This document shows positions 35,186 through 43,355 of a DNA stretch of 50,888 bases, piece by piece. Made by a program: the position numbers and the translations under genes. Numbering within the stretch: the stretch's first letter is position 1; every line of letters starts with the position of its first letter. Under the pieces are notes generated by a model. The model was not told where the DNA came from. It saw only the letters and a program-made list of their open reading frames with translations, and made no database searches. The DNA comes from Streptococcus cristatus (GTDB lineage: Bacteria; Bacillota; Bacilli; Lactobacillales; Streptococcaceae), in NCBI RefSeq assembly GCF_001578775.1, contig NZ_KQ969062.1:1266395-1317282 (forward strand), given 5' to 3'.

Positions 35186-37756
35186 TCAGTGATTAGCTTC
35201 TTTATCCGCTTTTTCCTTATCTTTCGGATCCTTTTGATTTTCTTTGTCTGCTGCTTGAGCTGGCTCATCATTTAATGCAGGCTTTTCGGCAGCTGGCACT
35301 TCTTCTGATGATGGTTTTGAAGAAGCTTCCGCTTGCTCATTTACCTCTGCTTCAGGAGATACAGCTGGATACTCGCTATCATTTGAAGTTCCTGGGCTGC
35401 TTGCTTCAGCTGAGGCTGGCTTATCAGATGCTTCCTTCACTTGTTCAGACGTTCCGTCAGCCTCGCTCTCTTTTACCACTTCCTTATTTTCTTCAGCTTT
35501 GCTTTCAGTAGTTTCTTGATCTTTTAAAGCAGTAATTTCTTCAGCTTTTGCATCCGCAGGCTTATTATTATCAATGCTGCCCCCCTGAACATCTGGGAAA
35601 TGCTGTGCTAAAGCCTTCGGAATTTTATTTTCATTCAATTCAAGCTCTGCTTTAGGGATGTGATTGTCGCTTACATTGATATAAGTCACAGTCTTATTTG
35701 GTTCCTGCAACGCTAAGGTTGTGATTTTATTCTTGTTGACAGCGAGATTGTCTAAAGCTCTAAACTGATTAATTCCTTCCAAGTTTTTCAGCTCATTCTC
35801 ACCCAAGTTTAAATTCTTCAAGGAAGACTGAGCGGCTGGAATGTCTAAAGTTTTAATCTTGTTTTGTGTTGCGGACAAGGTAACTAAGTTCTTAGCAGCT
35901 TCAACTCCTGCCAGCGAAGTCAGGCGATTATCATTTAGGCTTAGAGTTGTTAGATTTGGATTAGACTTCAGGAAGTTCAAGCTCTGAACATTGGAATTGT
36001 CAGCTGTTAGTTCTTCAAGTTTGGAGGCTTTGAGGGTATTAAGATTTAAGTTCGGATTGTTGGATAAGAAGAGCCGCGTTAAATCTTCTTTTTGGCTTAG
36101 AGCAGACACATCTTTTAGCTGGTTGTGCTCTAAACTTACCGCTTTTAATTTTGAAAGTTTCGTCAAAGCAGAAATATCTGAGATATTGTTGTAGTCAAGG
36201 TTCAATGACTCCAGATTTTTCAACTTAGCCAAAGGTGAAATGTCCGTAATATCATTCCCTGCTGCTGCGACTGTTTTGAGATTTGGATAATTCTTCAAGA
36301 AAGATAAATCAGTGATGCCATTCTGCGAAATATCCAAGCCTTCCAAGGTCGGAATTTCTTTTAAGAAATCATAGTTGGTAACGCCTGTCTTTGTCATCCA
36401 CAGCTGTTTTAAATGTTTAAATTGCAGCACTGGTCTGATATCCTTTATCGGAGTAAAGCCAATTCCCAGAACTTCAATATTTGGCATTAGTTCTAAACCT
36501 TTTCGCTCCAGAGGGTCTTTGCGTTGACCGATATTTAAGTATTTTACAGTTGCCAGCCAGGCTTTCATCTTTTCCTTATCCGTCTCATCTGACGGGAATG
36601 GGGTGTCTGCCGTAGCATGTAAAATATCTTCAATGATTTCATCATCAAATCCTAGAGCTTTCAAGGTTGCCATACCGACTGCGTCATGAGCGTGAGGATT
36701 TCCATGAGGGTCAAAAGGCTTGGTAGTATCAATCTTACTAATCAAGGTCGAATGACTGTGATCGCCATGCGGATAGATAAATACCTTTCCTTTATCTGTA
36801 TCGCTCACTTGAATCAAGCTTTCATCGATTCCTAATTGCTGAGCCAAATAGGCCTTTTTCTTAGCAATTTCTTCTTCCTCTTTTGATGGAGTAGGTGTAG
36901 GTGCTGGTGCCGGCGATGGTTCTGGTGAAGGCTGTGCGTGCCCTCGTCGGCCATAATAGGCATCTTCAGCAGCTTTCTTATGTTCTGCTGGAATCAATGA
37001 CTCCCATGGTGAAGCAATCAGCTGCTCATAAGGAATGAAATGAGTATGACCATTATGATCTGCCAGCAAGCCTGTAGCCAGCTTGCCCGTTACTCCTGTC
37101 CCTCTAAATAAGAATCCATCACTTGTAGGATAATCAATCCCAGCAAACTGTCGCTTATTTGTACCTTGATATTGCGGAATAGATGGTACAGGACTCGGCT
37201 GATAAATATGTCCTGTTGCATTGCCAGAGAGGTTTGGACGATAGGTTGGTTTTTGAGCAAGATTATCCACAGGCTGCTTCAAAATATAATGGAAATGATC
37301 TCCGTGACGCACAACATAGCCGTATTGGTCTTCTGACACGATGTCTCTCGGATTAAAAACATAGCCATCATCAGCAGTGTTCATTTGATCTGTCAGCTTA
37401 GGCGCGCCTACAGACTCTTGACCATCTTTTGGTATCAGATAAGCCCATTTACTATTTTTTAAATCAGAATAAAAAATGAAGTGGGTGTGGCCATCATGTT
37501 CTAAAATCAAACCTTCACTAGTTTTGGCTTTAATCTGAGATTCGCTTTTAAAAAGAAAGCCATCATCCGTCGGCTTATCTACACCAGGAACTTCCTTATT
37601 TTTACTAGCTTTGCTTTCCTTTTTCACCTCTCGCTTAACTTTTACTTTCTCCTTGCTGTTTTCCTGACGAGATGACTGAGACTGGCAAGCCGCCAAGCAA
37701 AGGTTACAAGCTAAAATAATTCCTGCTAAACTTAACAATTTTTGATTGTATTTCAT
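35186..37756 (-). CDS. Histidine-triad, leucine-rich-repeat lipoprotein (Slr-like)
   Basis: An 856-residue surface lipoprotein. The signal peptide ends in lipobox LAAC with Cys24. Four HxxHxH zinc triads stand at His87-92, 151-156, 234-239 and 330-335, with a variant HxxxHxH at 351-357. About a dozen leucine-rich repeats follow (about 420-710), then an acidic Lys/Glu/Ala/Pro-rich tail with no LPXTG motif. This combination matches the streptococcal Slr/Blr proteins, a branch of the Pht group involved in zinc handling and host contact. Two AdcR-type operators at its promoter support zinc control. A solute role in zinc capture and adhesion is inferred. Confidence 0.88.
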   Translation of the reverse strand: MKYNQKLLSLAGIILACNLCLAACQSQSSRQENSKEKVKVKREVKKESKASKNKEVPGVDKPTDDGFLFKSESQIKAKTSEGLILEHDGHTHFIFYSDLKNSKWAYLIPKDGQESVGAPKLTDQMNTADDGYVFNPRDIVSEDQYGYVVRHGDHFHYILKQPVDNLAQKPTYRPNLSGNATGHIYQPSPVPSIPQYQGTNKRQFAGIDYPTSDGFLFRGTGVTGKLATGLLADHNGHTHFIPYEQLIASPWESLIPAEHKKAAEDAYYGRRGHAQPSPEPSPAPAPTPTPSKEEEEIAKKKAYLAQQLGIDESLIQVSDTDKGKVFIYPHGDHSHSTLISKIDTTKPFDPHGNPHAHDAVGMATLKALGFDDEIIEDILHATADTPFPSDETDKEKMKAWLATVKYLNIGQRKDPLERKGLELMPNIEVLGIGFTPIKDIRPVLQFKHLKQLWMTKTGVTNYDFLKEIPTLEGLDISQNGITDLSFLKNYPNLKTVAAAGNDITDISPLAKLKNLESLNLDYNNISDISALTKLSKLKAVSLEHNQLKDVSALSQKEDLTRLFLSNNPNLNLNTLKASKLEELTADNSNVQSLNFLKSNPNLTTLSLNDNRLTSLAGVEAAKNLVTLSATQNKIKTLDIPAAQSSLKNLNLGENELKNLEGINQFRALDNLAVNKNKITTLALQEPNKTVTYINVSDNHIPKAELELNENKIPKALAQHFPDVQGGSIDNNKPADAKAEEITALKDQETTESKAEENKEVVKESEADGTSEQVKEASDKPASAEASSPGTSNDSEYPAVSPEAEVNEQAEASSKPSSEEVPAAEKPALNDEPAQAADKENQKDPKDKEKADKEANH

Positions 37757-37772
37757 ATTTCCCCCTCAATAC

Positions 37773-37784
37773 TTAACCGGTTGA
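37773..37784. promoter_or_regulatory. AdcR-like operator, second copy
   Basis: TTAACCGGTTGA differs at one position from a perfect TTAACCGGTTAA palindrome. It lies 15 bases (start to start) from the perfect site, in the leader close to the ribosome-binding site. Confidence 0.65.
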
Positions 37785-37787
37785 TCG

Positions 37788-37799
37788 TTAACTAGTTAA
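37788..37799. promoter_or_regulatory. AdcR operator
   Basis: TTAACTAGTTAA is a perfect palindrome matching the AdcR consensus TTAACYRGTTAA. It abuts the -10 box of the lipoprotein promoter, so zinc-bound AdcR should repress it. Confidence 0.85.
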
Positions 37800-37827
37800 G
37801 TATATCACACAAATATGATATTGGCAA
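37799..37827 (-). promoter_or_regulatory. Promoter of the His-triad/LRR lipoprotein gene
   Basis: TTGCCA (37822-37827) and TATACT (37799-37804) are spaced by 17 bases on the minus strand. An AdcR site directly follows the -10 box. Confidence 0.8.
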
Positions 37828-37891
37828 GAAAAAAATAGAGACAAAATAAAAAACAGAAAAAAATCTGTTTTTCATCACCTATTATAACTAT

Positions 37892-38521
37892 CTAAGCTTT
37901 TTGCTTCTTTGAAAATGAGATAGATTTGATTCCGTAAAAAACATAACCAAAGATCAGATAGGCCACAAAGATAATCAAGCACATCTTGATAACATAAGGC
38001 CAACCGTGCTTATAGACATTAAGGAAAAAGTAGGGAAAGGGTTTATCCTTGGCATTCGGAATATCAATTTTCAAGAAAAAACCGTTAATAAGGGCAAAAA
38101 TCATGTAAATCAGCGGAACACTCGTCCAAGAAATGGGATCAAACCAACGATACTGCCGAGTTTTATCAAATACAAGAGTATCAAAGAAAAACATGAGTGG
38201 CACAATGTAATGGCAAAGGAAATTTTCCAAGCGATAAAAATCGGTCGCAATCGGAGCTAGGAGCAAGTGATAGACCACGCAGGTAATCATGATACACATG
38301 GTCACGCCGCCCTTCACGCGCAACAGCTTGGAACTCTCCCAGTTATTGTCCGTCCACATTCTAAAAATGAGATAGGCGGTGAATAACAGAACCAGAAGAT
38401 TGGACAAGACCGTGTAGTACATCAGCATTCCCACGCCATACTTAGTGATTTCTAGATAGACTCCGACAAAAGATAAAATCAGAAGAAGAAGACGATAAGC
38501 AAAAATTACTTTTTTATTCAT
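37892..38521 (-). CDS. Pr6Pr-family six-helix membrane protein
   Basis: A 209-residue integral membrane protein with about six hydrophobic helices (about 7-24, 31-53, 71-92, 103-119, 134-151 and 178-200). The pattern YYTVLSNLLV near residue 35, HYIVPLMFFFDTLVF at about 104 and WFDPISWTSVPLIYMIFALI at about 125 match the Pr6Pr family. Its function is unknown. It begins eight bases after the PhnA-like gene, so both share the promoter at 38946-38974. Nothing suggests it is damaged. Confidence 0.75.
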   Translation of the reverse strand: MNKKVIFAYRLLLLILSFVGVYLEITKYGVGMLMYYTVLSNLLVLLFTAYLIFRMWTDNNWESSKLLRVKGGVTMCIMITCVVYHLLLAPIATDFYRLENFLCHYIVPLMFFFDTLVFDKTRQYRWFDPISWTSVPLIYMIFALINGFFLKIDIPNAKDKPFPYFFLNVYKHGWPYVIKMCLIIFVAYLIFGYVFYGIKSISFSKKQKA

Positions 38522-38529
38522 AAGGTTTC

Positions 38530-38868
38530 TTAGATTTTCTTGACGAATTCTGACTTGAGCTTCATAGCACCAAATCCATCAATCTTACAGTCAATATTGT
38601 GGTCACCTTCGACAATGCGGATATTTTTCACGCGCGTTCCTTGTTTGAGATCCTTAGGAGCACCTTTGACTTTCAAGTCCTTGATTAAGGTAACTGTATC
38701 TCCATCGGCCAACTGGTTTCCGTTCGCATCAATAGCTACTGGACCAGCTTCTCCTGCTGCAACTTCCGCAGGATCCCATTCGTAGGCACATTCTGGACAA
38801 ACCAAGAGGACACCATCTTCATAAACGTATTCTGAGTTACATTTTGGGCAATTTGGTAAATTATTCAT
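38530..38868 (-). CDS. PhnA-family zinc-ribbon protein
   Basis: A 112-residue PhnA/YjdM-type protein. A zinc ribbon with Cys7, Cys10, Cys24 and Cys27 is followed by the family core [20 protein letters not shown] and ending [18 protein letters not shown]. The name derives from linkage to alkylphosphonate genes in E. coli, but no phosphonate genes are present here, and the true role is unknown. It is the first gene of a two-gene unit with the Pr6Pr-type membrane protein. Confidence 0.88.
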   Translation of the reverse strand: MNNLPNCPKCNSEYVYEDGVLLVCPECAYEWDPAEVAAGEAGPVAIDANGNQLADGDTVTLIKDLKVKGAPKDLKQGTRVKNIRIVEGDHNIDCKIDGFGAMKLKSEFVKKI

Positions 38869-38945
38869 TAAATCATTTCTCCTTATAAGTGGGCAGACAT
38901 TCAGAAAAGAATAAGAACTGAGTGACAGCCATATTTTACCGTCTT

Positions 38946-38974
38946 ATTATACGATATTTTATCTTATTTGACAA
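38946..38974 (-). promoter_or_regulatory. Promoter of the PhnA-Pr6Pr unit
   Basis: TTGTCA (38969-38974) and TATAAT (38946-38951) are spaced by 17 bases on the minus strand, 77 bases before the PhnA start. Confidence 0.75.
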
Positions 38975-39011
38975 ATGGGCAAAGAAAATCACTTGTTTTC
39001 AAAAAACTTTC

Positions 39012-39040
39012 TTGACTTTTATGACAAAACAATGTACTAT
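39012..39040 (+). promoter_or_regulatory. niaX promoter
   Basis: TTGACT (39012-39017) and TACTAT (39035-39040) are spaced by 17 bases. The niaX ATG lies 35 bases downstream after AAAGGAG. Confidence 0.75.
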
Positions 39041-39045
39041 TCTAG

Positions 39046-39055
39046 TGTATATACA
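39046..39055. promoter_or_regulatory. Candidate NiaR operator
   Basis: TGTATATACA is a perfect ten-base palindrome starting five bases after the niaX -10 box, around the transcription start. NiaR, encoded two genes down, is the obvious candidate to bind it. This is inference from position. Confidence 0.5.
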
Positions 39056-39075
39056 GTAGATAAAAGGAGTTTATT

Positions 39076-39600
39076 ATGAAACCAACATCCAAAAATCAGT
39101 TTATGACACTGACCGCTTTCTTGACTGCCCTAGCCATCGTTATTCCGCTGGTTATGCCGATTAAGATTGTCATTCCGCCCGCTTCCTTCACTTTAGCCAG
39201 CCACGTTGCAATCTTTCTGGCCATGTTCATCTCACCACTCATGACAGTGATTGTCGTTCTCGGCTCTACCATCGGATTTTTCATGTCCGGCCTTCCTTTC
39301 ATCATCACCCTGAGAGCCCTGTCTCACCTGCTCTTCGGGACTATCGGCGCTCTTTATCTGCAAAAGCATCCTGAAACACTGGACAGTCAGAAAAAGACTT
39401 GGATCTTTAATTTTGTGCTGGCCCTGATTCATGCCTTTGGTGAGGTAGTGGTCTGCATTCTCTTTTATACGACAACAGCCTATCCGGCGAATGCCTTCTA
39501 TATCCTCTTTGGTTTAGTTGGATTTGGTACAATTGTACACAGCATGGTGGACTTTGTCATTGCAAAATTTGTCTATCAGGCTCTGAAAAAGATACGCTAA
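39076..39600 (+). CDS. niaX: Niacin ECF transporter substrate-binding subunit NiaX
   Basis: A 174-residue membrane protein with about five to six segments. It fits the small S components of energy-coupling-factor transporters; the N-terminal FMTLTAFLTALAIVIPLVMP and the PASFTLASHVAIFLAMFISP stretch are typical of the NiaX group. The gene directly downstream encodes a NiaR-type niacin-responsive repressor, which strongly supports nicotinate or nicotinamide as substrate. The ATPase and EcfT parts are not in this window and are normally shared. Confidence 0.85.
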   Translation: MKPTSKNQFMTLTAFLTALAIVIPLVMPIKIVIPPASFTLASHVAIFLAMFISPLMTVIVVLGSTIGFFMSGLPFIITLRALSHLLFGTIGALYLQKHPETLDSQKKTWIFNFVLALIHAFGEVVVCILFYTTTAYPANAFYILFGLVGFGTIVHSMVDFVIAKFVYQALKKIR

Positions 39601-39603
39601 ACC

Positions 39604-39632
39604 TTGAATCTTCTAGAGATTTGATTTACAAT
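39604..39632 (+). promoter_or_regulatory. niaR promoter giving a nearly leaderless message
   Basis: TTGAAT (39604-39609) and TACAAT (39627-39632) are spaced by 17 bases. Only six bases separate the -10 box from the niaR ATG at 39639, so transcription would begin at or beside the start codon. Translation from the niaX message is the alternative. Confidence 0.6.
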
Positions 39633-39638
39633 GAAGAT

Positions 39639-40151
39639 ATGACAAAAAAACGAAGAAATGATGTATTAGAGCTTTTGAAAGAAGCTCGACAACCTTTAAA
39701 CGGGCAATTTTTAGCGGAGCAATTTCATGTCACTCGCCAGATTATCGTTCAGGATATTGCCCTGCTGCGGGCCGATGGTGCTCCGATTATCAGTACCAAT
39801 AGGGGCTATCTCTATAAAGAAAGCAATGAACCCGCTCATTGTCATAGGCTCTTTAAACTCAAACACAAGGCGGACGATATCGAAGCCGAACTTTTGGCTA
39901 TCGTTGATAATGGCGGACGGGTGCAAAATATCATGATTGAGCATCCTGTCTATGGGGAAATCCAGACCTATTTGAAATTAACCTGCCGTCGCGATGTGCA
40001 GCAATTTTTAGAGCAAGTCTCAGAGAGCGATTTTCGTGCCTTATCTGAGCTAACAAATGGAGTCCACTACCATCTAATCGAAGCGGACTCTCAGCAGGAC
40101 CTAGACTATATCGAGGAAGCCTTAGCTACACTTGGCTTTCTGCAAGAATAA
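39639..40151 (+). CDS. niaR: Niacin-responsive repressor NiaR (HTH plus 3H domain)
   Basis: A 170-residue regulator. The N-terminal winged helix (MTKKRRNDVLELLKEA, then FLAEQFHVTRQIIVQDIALLRADGAPI) is followed by a 3H domain named for its conserved histidines. Several histidines are visible (HCHRLFKLKHK, IEHPVYGEIQ, GVHYHLIEA). NiaR represses NAD-precursor uptake genes when niacin is bound. I choose the ATG at 39639 over one at 39621 because the protein then starts like known family members and because of the promoter at 39604-39632. niaX lies directly upstream. Confidence 0.87.
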   Translation: MTKKRRNDVLELLKEARQPLNGQFLAEQFHVTRQIIVQDIALLRADGAPIISTNRGYLYKESNEPAHCHRLFKLKHKADDIEAELLAIVDNGGRVQNIMIEHPVYGEIQTYLKLTCRRDVQQFLEQVSESDFRALSELTNGVHYHLIEADSQQDLDYIEEALATLGFLQE

Positions 40152-40175
40152 GCACGAAGCAAATATCCTAGATTG

Positions 40176-40210
40176 AACCAGTTTTGAAAGAAAGTCAAGG
40201 CTGGTTTTTA
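40176..40210 (+). terminator. Terminator after niaR
   Basis: AACCAG-TTTTGA pairs with TCAAGG-CTGGTT (two G-U pairs) around a seven-base loop, with TTTTATATTTTG after it. It lies 24 bases past the niaR stop. Confidence 0.8.
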
Positions 40211-40232
40211 TATTTTGAATAAACAAGAAACT

Positions 40233-40261
40233 TTGTCAGCTTCCTAGAAATAAGGTAAAAT
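40233..40261 (+). promoter_or_regulatory. Promoter of the MocR-type regulator gene
   Basis: TTGTCA (40233-40238) and TAAAAT (40256-40261) have a 17-base spacer, 28 bases upstream of the ATG. A GGGGG ribosome-binding site lies close to the start. Confidence 0.7.
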
Positions 40262-40289
40262 AAGAGAAAGAAATCTGTAGGGGGACAGA

Positions 40290-41573
40290 ATGGCAGCAAA
40301 AGCTAAATACCAAGTCATCATGGATAAAATTATTAAGGACATTGAAAAGGGAAGGCTTAATACGGGGCAAAAGATTCCCTCCGTCCGCAAGCTGGCAGAC
40401 CGCTACCATTGCAGCAAAGATACTGCCCAGAAGGCTCTGATTGAACTTCGTTATCAGAAGTACATCTATGCTGTACCTAAGAGTGGCTACTATGTCTTGG
40501 AAAATGACCAAAACAAAAAGGAAGATATTGAGCTGGCTGTGACAGACGACCGCCACCAAGCCTATGAAGACTTCCGTCTTTGTGTCAATGAAACGCTGAT
40601 TGGCCGAGAAAACTATCTTTTTAACTACTACTCCCAGCAAGAAGGACTGGAAGATCTGCGACAGTCGGTCCAGAGCTTACTCTTGGACTCGGCAGTCTAC
40701 ACTTCTGCAGACAATCTGATTCTGACTTCCGGTACCCAACAAGCCCTCTACATTCTCTCTCAGATTGACTTCCCCAATGGCAAAGAGACCATTCTGGTTG
40801 AGCAACCCACCTATCATCGGATCAACGACTTACTGCTAAATCAGAAACTACCTTATGAGACCATAGAGCGTAAACCGACTGGGATTGACCTGAAAGAGTT
40901 AGAGAAGATTTTTCAAACAAGGCAAATCAAGTTTTTCTATACGATTCCCCGTTTCCACTATCCACTAGGACATTCCTACAGCCGTCAGGAAAAGGAAGAA
41001 ATCCTTTCCCTCGCTAAGCGTTATGATGTCTATATCGTTGAAGACGACTATCTGGCTGACTTTGATAGCAAGCGAGAACTGCCTTTTTACTATATAGATG
41101 ACAGCCAGCATGTCCTCTATATCAAGTCTTTTTCCACCAGTCTTTTTCCAGCCTTGCGCATCACTGCTTTGGCTCTGCCACCACAGATTCGAGAAACCTT
41201 TCTGTCCTATAAAAAAGCGGTTGACTACGACAGCAACCTCATCATGCAAAAAGCTCTCTCCCTCTACATTGACAATCTGATGTTTGAAAAGAATCGTCTG
41301 GCATTATTGAACCAACTGGAAATTGAAAAGAATAAGGCACAATTCCTCTTGGACGACCTTCATTTCCCTCTACCCCACCGGTTGACAACCGATGGTGTGA
41401 TTTTTGACCTCCAGTCCCTCTCCTCAGTCAGCTCCCTCAAACATAGCAAGCTGCCGCTGGACTTTTTTGAAAGCAGCTACATTGAGACCTGCCCCTACCA
41501 CTATGCTAAGCTACGGTTTGATGATTTGAAAGAAAATCTGGAAAAATTGAAAGACTATCTAAAAAAGTTGTAG
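40290..41573 (+). CDS. GntR/MocR-family regulator with a degenerate PLP site
   Basis: A 427-residue MocR-type regulator. Residues 1-70 are a GntR winged helix (KIPSVRKLADRYHCSKDTAQKAL). The rest is a type I aminotransferase fold, with TSGTQQALYIL, the asparagine-poor TIPRFHYPLGHSYS, EDDYLADFD (251-259) and the site SFSTSLFPALR (280-290). Most MocR proteins have lysine at the position of Thr283 to bind PLP; here it is absent. The protein may bind PLP loosely, bind another ligand, or act without cofactor. It stands alone, and its target is unknown. The convergent ABC exporter is a possible but unproved target. Confidence 0.85.
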   Translation: MAAKAKYQVIMDKIIKDIEKGRLNTGQKIPSVRKLADRYHCSKDTAQKALIELRYQKYIYAVPKSGYYVLENDQNKKEDIELAVTDDRHQAYEDFRLCVNETLIGRENYLFNYYSQQEGLEDLRQSVQSLLLDSAVYTSADNLILTSGTQQALYILSQIDFPNGKETILVEQPTYHRINDLLLNQKLPYETIERKPTGIDLKELEKIFQTRQIKFFYTIPRFHYPLGHSYSRQEKEEILSLAKRYDVYIVEDDYLADFDSKRELPFYYIDDSQHVLYIKSFSTSLFPALRITALALPPQIRETFLSYKKAVDYDSNLIMQKALSLYIDNLMFEKNRLALLNQLEIEKNKAQFLLDDLHFPLPHRLTTDGVIFDLQSLSSVSSLKHSKLPLDFFESSYIETCPYHYAKLRFDDLKENLEKLKDYLKKL

Positions 41574-41594
41574 GCATATTGTCCTACAACTTTT
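41563..41594. terminator. Terminator between the MocR gene and the ABC exporter
   Basis: A 12-base perfect stem AAAAGTTGTAGG / CCTACAACTTTT with an eight-base loop includes the MocR stop codon. Both arms have an A- or T-run, so it can serve both convergent units. Confidence 0.85.
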
Positions 41595-41615
41595 GTTTGA
41601 ATTTCTCCTTGTTTA

Positions 41616-43355
41616 TCAGGCATCCATCATCCCAGCCTGCAGCTGATACATTTTCTTATAGGTCCTATTTTGTGCTAGAAGCTCTTCGTGGCTGCCGGAC
41701 TCAATGATGCGCCCCTTATCTAAAACGTAGATGCAATTGGCATCCTGAATCGTAGACAGCCGATGGGCGATGGCAATAGTGGTTCGACCCTGCCGCATTT
41801 TCCGGAGAGAATGCTGGATCAGCTCCTCAGTTTCCGAATCGATATTGGCAGTGGCCTCGTCCAAAATCAAGATTTTAGGCTTGGTTGCGATGGTTCTGGC
41901 AAAGGCCAAAAGCTGTCGTTGGCCACTGGAGAAGGTGGAGCCACGCTCAGTAACCGGACTATCATATCCCTGAGCCAATTGGCTGATAAACTCATGGGCA
42001 TCAACAAAGCGAGCTGCTTCTTCGACCTCCTCTTGCGATAGATTTTCCTGATACATGCGGATATTGGATGCAATGGTGCCGTGGTAGAGGAAGGGATCCT
42101 GCAAAACAAGACCGATAGTGCGGCGTAATTCTGCTTGACTGTAGTCTCTGATGTCTCTGCCATCGATAAGAATCTTGCCTTTCTCAAATTCATAAAAGCG
42201 CAGGAAAAGGTTGATAATAGAAGATTTGCCCGAACCCGTTGGCCCGACAAAGGCAATGGTCTCGCCTTGTTTGACGCTAAAGGAAATGTCCTTTAGAATC
42301 TCCCTCTTTCCGTCATAGGAAAAGCTCACATGCTGAAAGTCAATATTGCCTGCCTGAATCTCAGGTCCTTCTTCTGCTTGCTCAGGCTCAAAGTCTCGAC
42401 GATCCATCAGTTCAAAAACGCGCTCCGCAGCCACCATCGATGTCTGAAGAACAGAGTAATTTTGCATGACATCAATCAAGGGATTGAAAAGCTGGTTGAC
42501 ATACTGGATAAAGGCATACATGACACCCGCAGTTACTCCAGCTACTTGCCAACTTAAGCCAAAATAAGTCAGAATAAGGGCATAAGCCAAGATTTTCAGC
42601 AAAGACATGGCAGGACGCAGAAAGAGACTGTTCACATTCAGATAGCGGTTGCTAAAGTCTAGGTGTTCCCCATTGATTGCTTCAAATTCTTCGATTAGCC
42701 GCTTTTCCTGACTAAAAGCTTGGATGATCCGCATCCCTTCAATGCTCTCAGAAAGTTTGACATTGAGGTCGCTCAGTCTGGCTCGAACTTGCTTGAGCAA
42801 GCGATTGGACAGGCGCTGATACAGGATAATCGAACCAAGCATGACAGGCAAAAAGAGGACAATCAGCAGAGTCAGCCGCCAATTCAGAGCCAGCATGGTT
42901 GCAATTGTCACCACCAAGATAAGCATGGAGCTGAGGAAGTTCGAAAAAATACTGCTAAACATATCAGCTACTGACTGGGTATCATTGGTCAAGCGAGAAA
43001 CGATAGCCCCTGCTGCAGTCTGATCAAAATACGCCATCCCTAATTGCTGCATATTCGCAAAAGTTTCCTGCCGAAGATCACGGACAATGCTATAAGCCAC
43101 TCGTGCAAAAGCATACTGCCCCAGAAAAGTAAGGAGCACCCGCAAAAGAAAGAGACCATAGTAAATCCCCAGCAGATAGAGACCACTTTGGGCTGCCTCT
43201 CGGCTGACAAACTGGTCAATATAAGAACGAGCCAAAAGCGGTAAGGCCGTTGTCACTAGAGTCGTTGCGAAAATAAAGGCTAGAGCCAGCAGGCTAATCC
43301 ATTTATAGCGCCACATATAACCTAGGAGGCGTCTAAAAGTTGATTGTGTTGTCAT
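41616..43355 (-). CDS. ABC exporter half-transporter, catalytically competent subunit
   Basis: A 579-residue fusion of a six-helix membrane domain (about 1-310) and an ATPase. Walker A GPTGSGKS is at 371-378. The signature reads FSSGQ (475-479) instead of LSGGQ, and Walker B ends in Asp-Glu at 499-500, so the catalytic glutamate is present. It overlaps its partner gene by four bases. Paired with that partner it forms a heterodimeric exporter of the BmrCD/LmrCD/PatAB type, usually for drugs or lipids. The substrate is not predictable. Confidence 0.88.
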   Translation of the reverse strand: MTTQSTFRRLLGYMWRYKWISLLALAFIFATTLVTTALPLLARSYIDQFVSREAAQSGLYLLGIYYGLFLLRVLLTFLGQYAFARVAYSIVRDLRQETFANMQQLGMAYFDQTAAGAIVSRLTNDTQSVADMFSSIFSNFLSSMLILVVTIATMLALNWRLTLLIVLFLPVMLGSIILYQRLSNRLLKQVRARLSDLNVKLSESIEGMRIIQAFSQEKRLIEEFEAINGEHLDFSNRYLNVNSLFLRPAMSLLKILAYALILTYFGLSWQVAGVTAGVMYAFIQYVNQLFNPLIDVMQNYSVLQTSMVAAERVFELMDRRDFEPEQAEEGPEIQAGNIDFQHVSFSYDGKREILKDISFSVKQGETIAFVGPTGSGKSSIINLFLRFYEFEKGKILIDGRDIRDYSQAELRRTIGLVLQDPFLYHGTIASNIRMYQENLSQEEVEEAARFVDAHEFISQLAQGYDSPVTERGSTFSSGQRQLLAFARTIATKPKILILDEATANIDSETEELIQHSLRKMRQGRTTIAIAHRLSTIQDANCIYVLDKGRIIESGSHEELLAQNRTYKKMYQLQAGMMDA

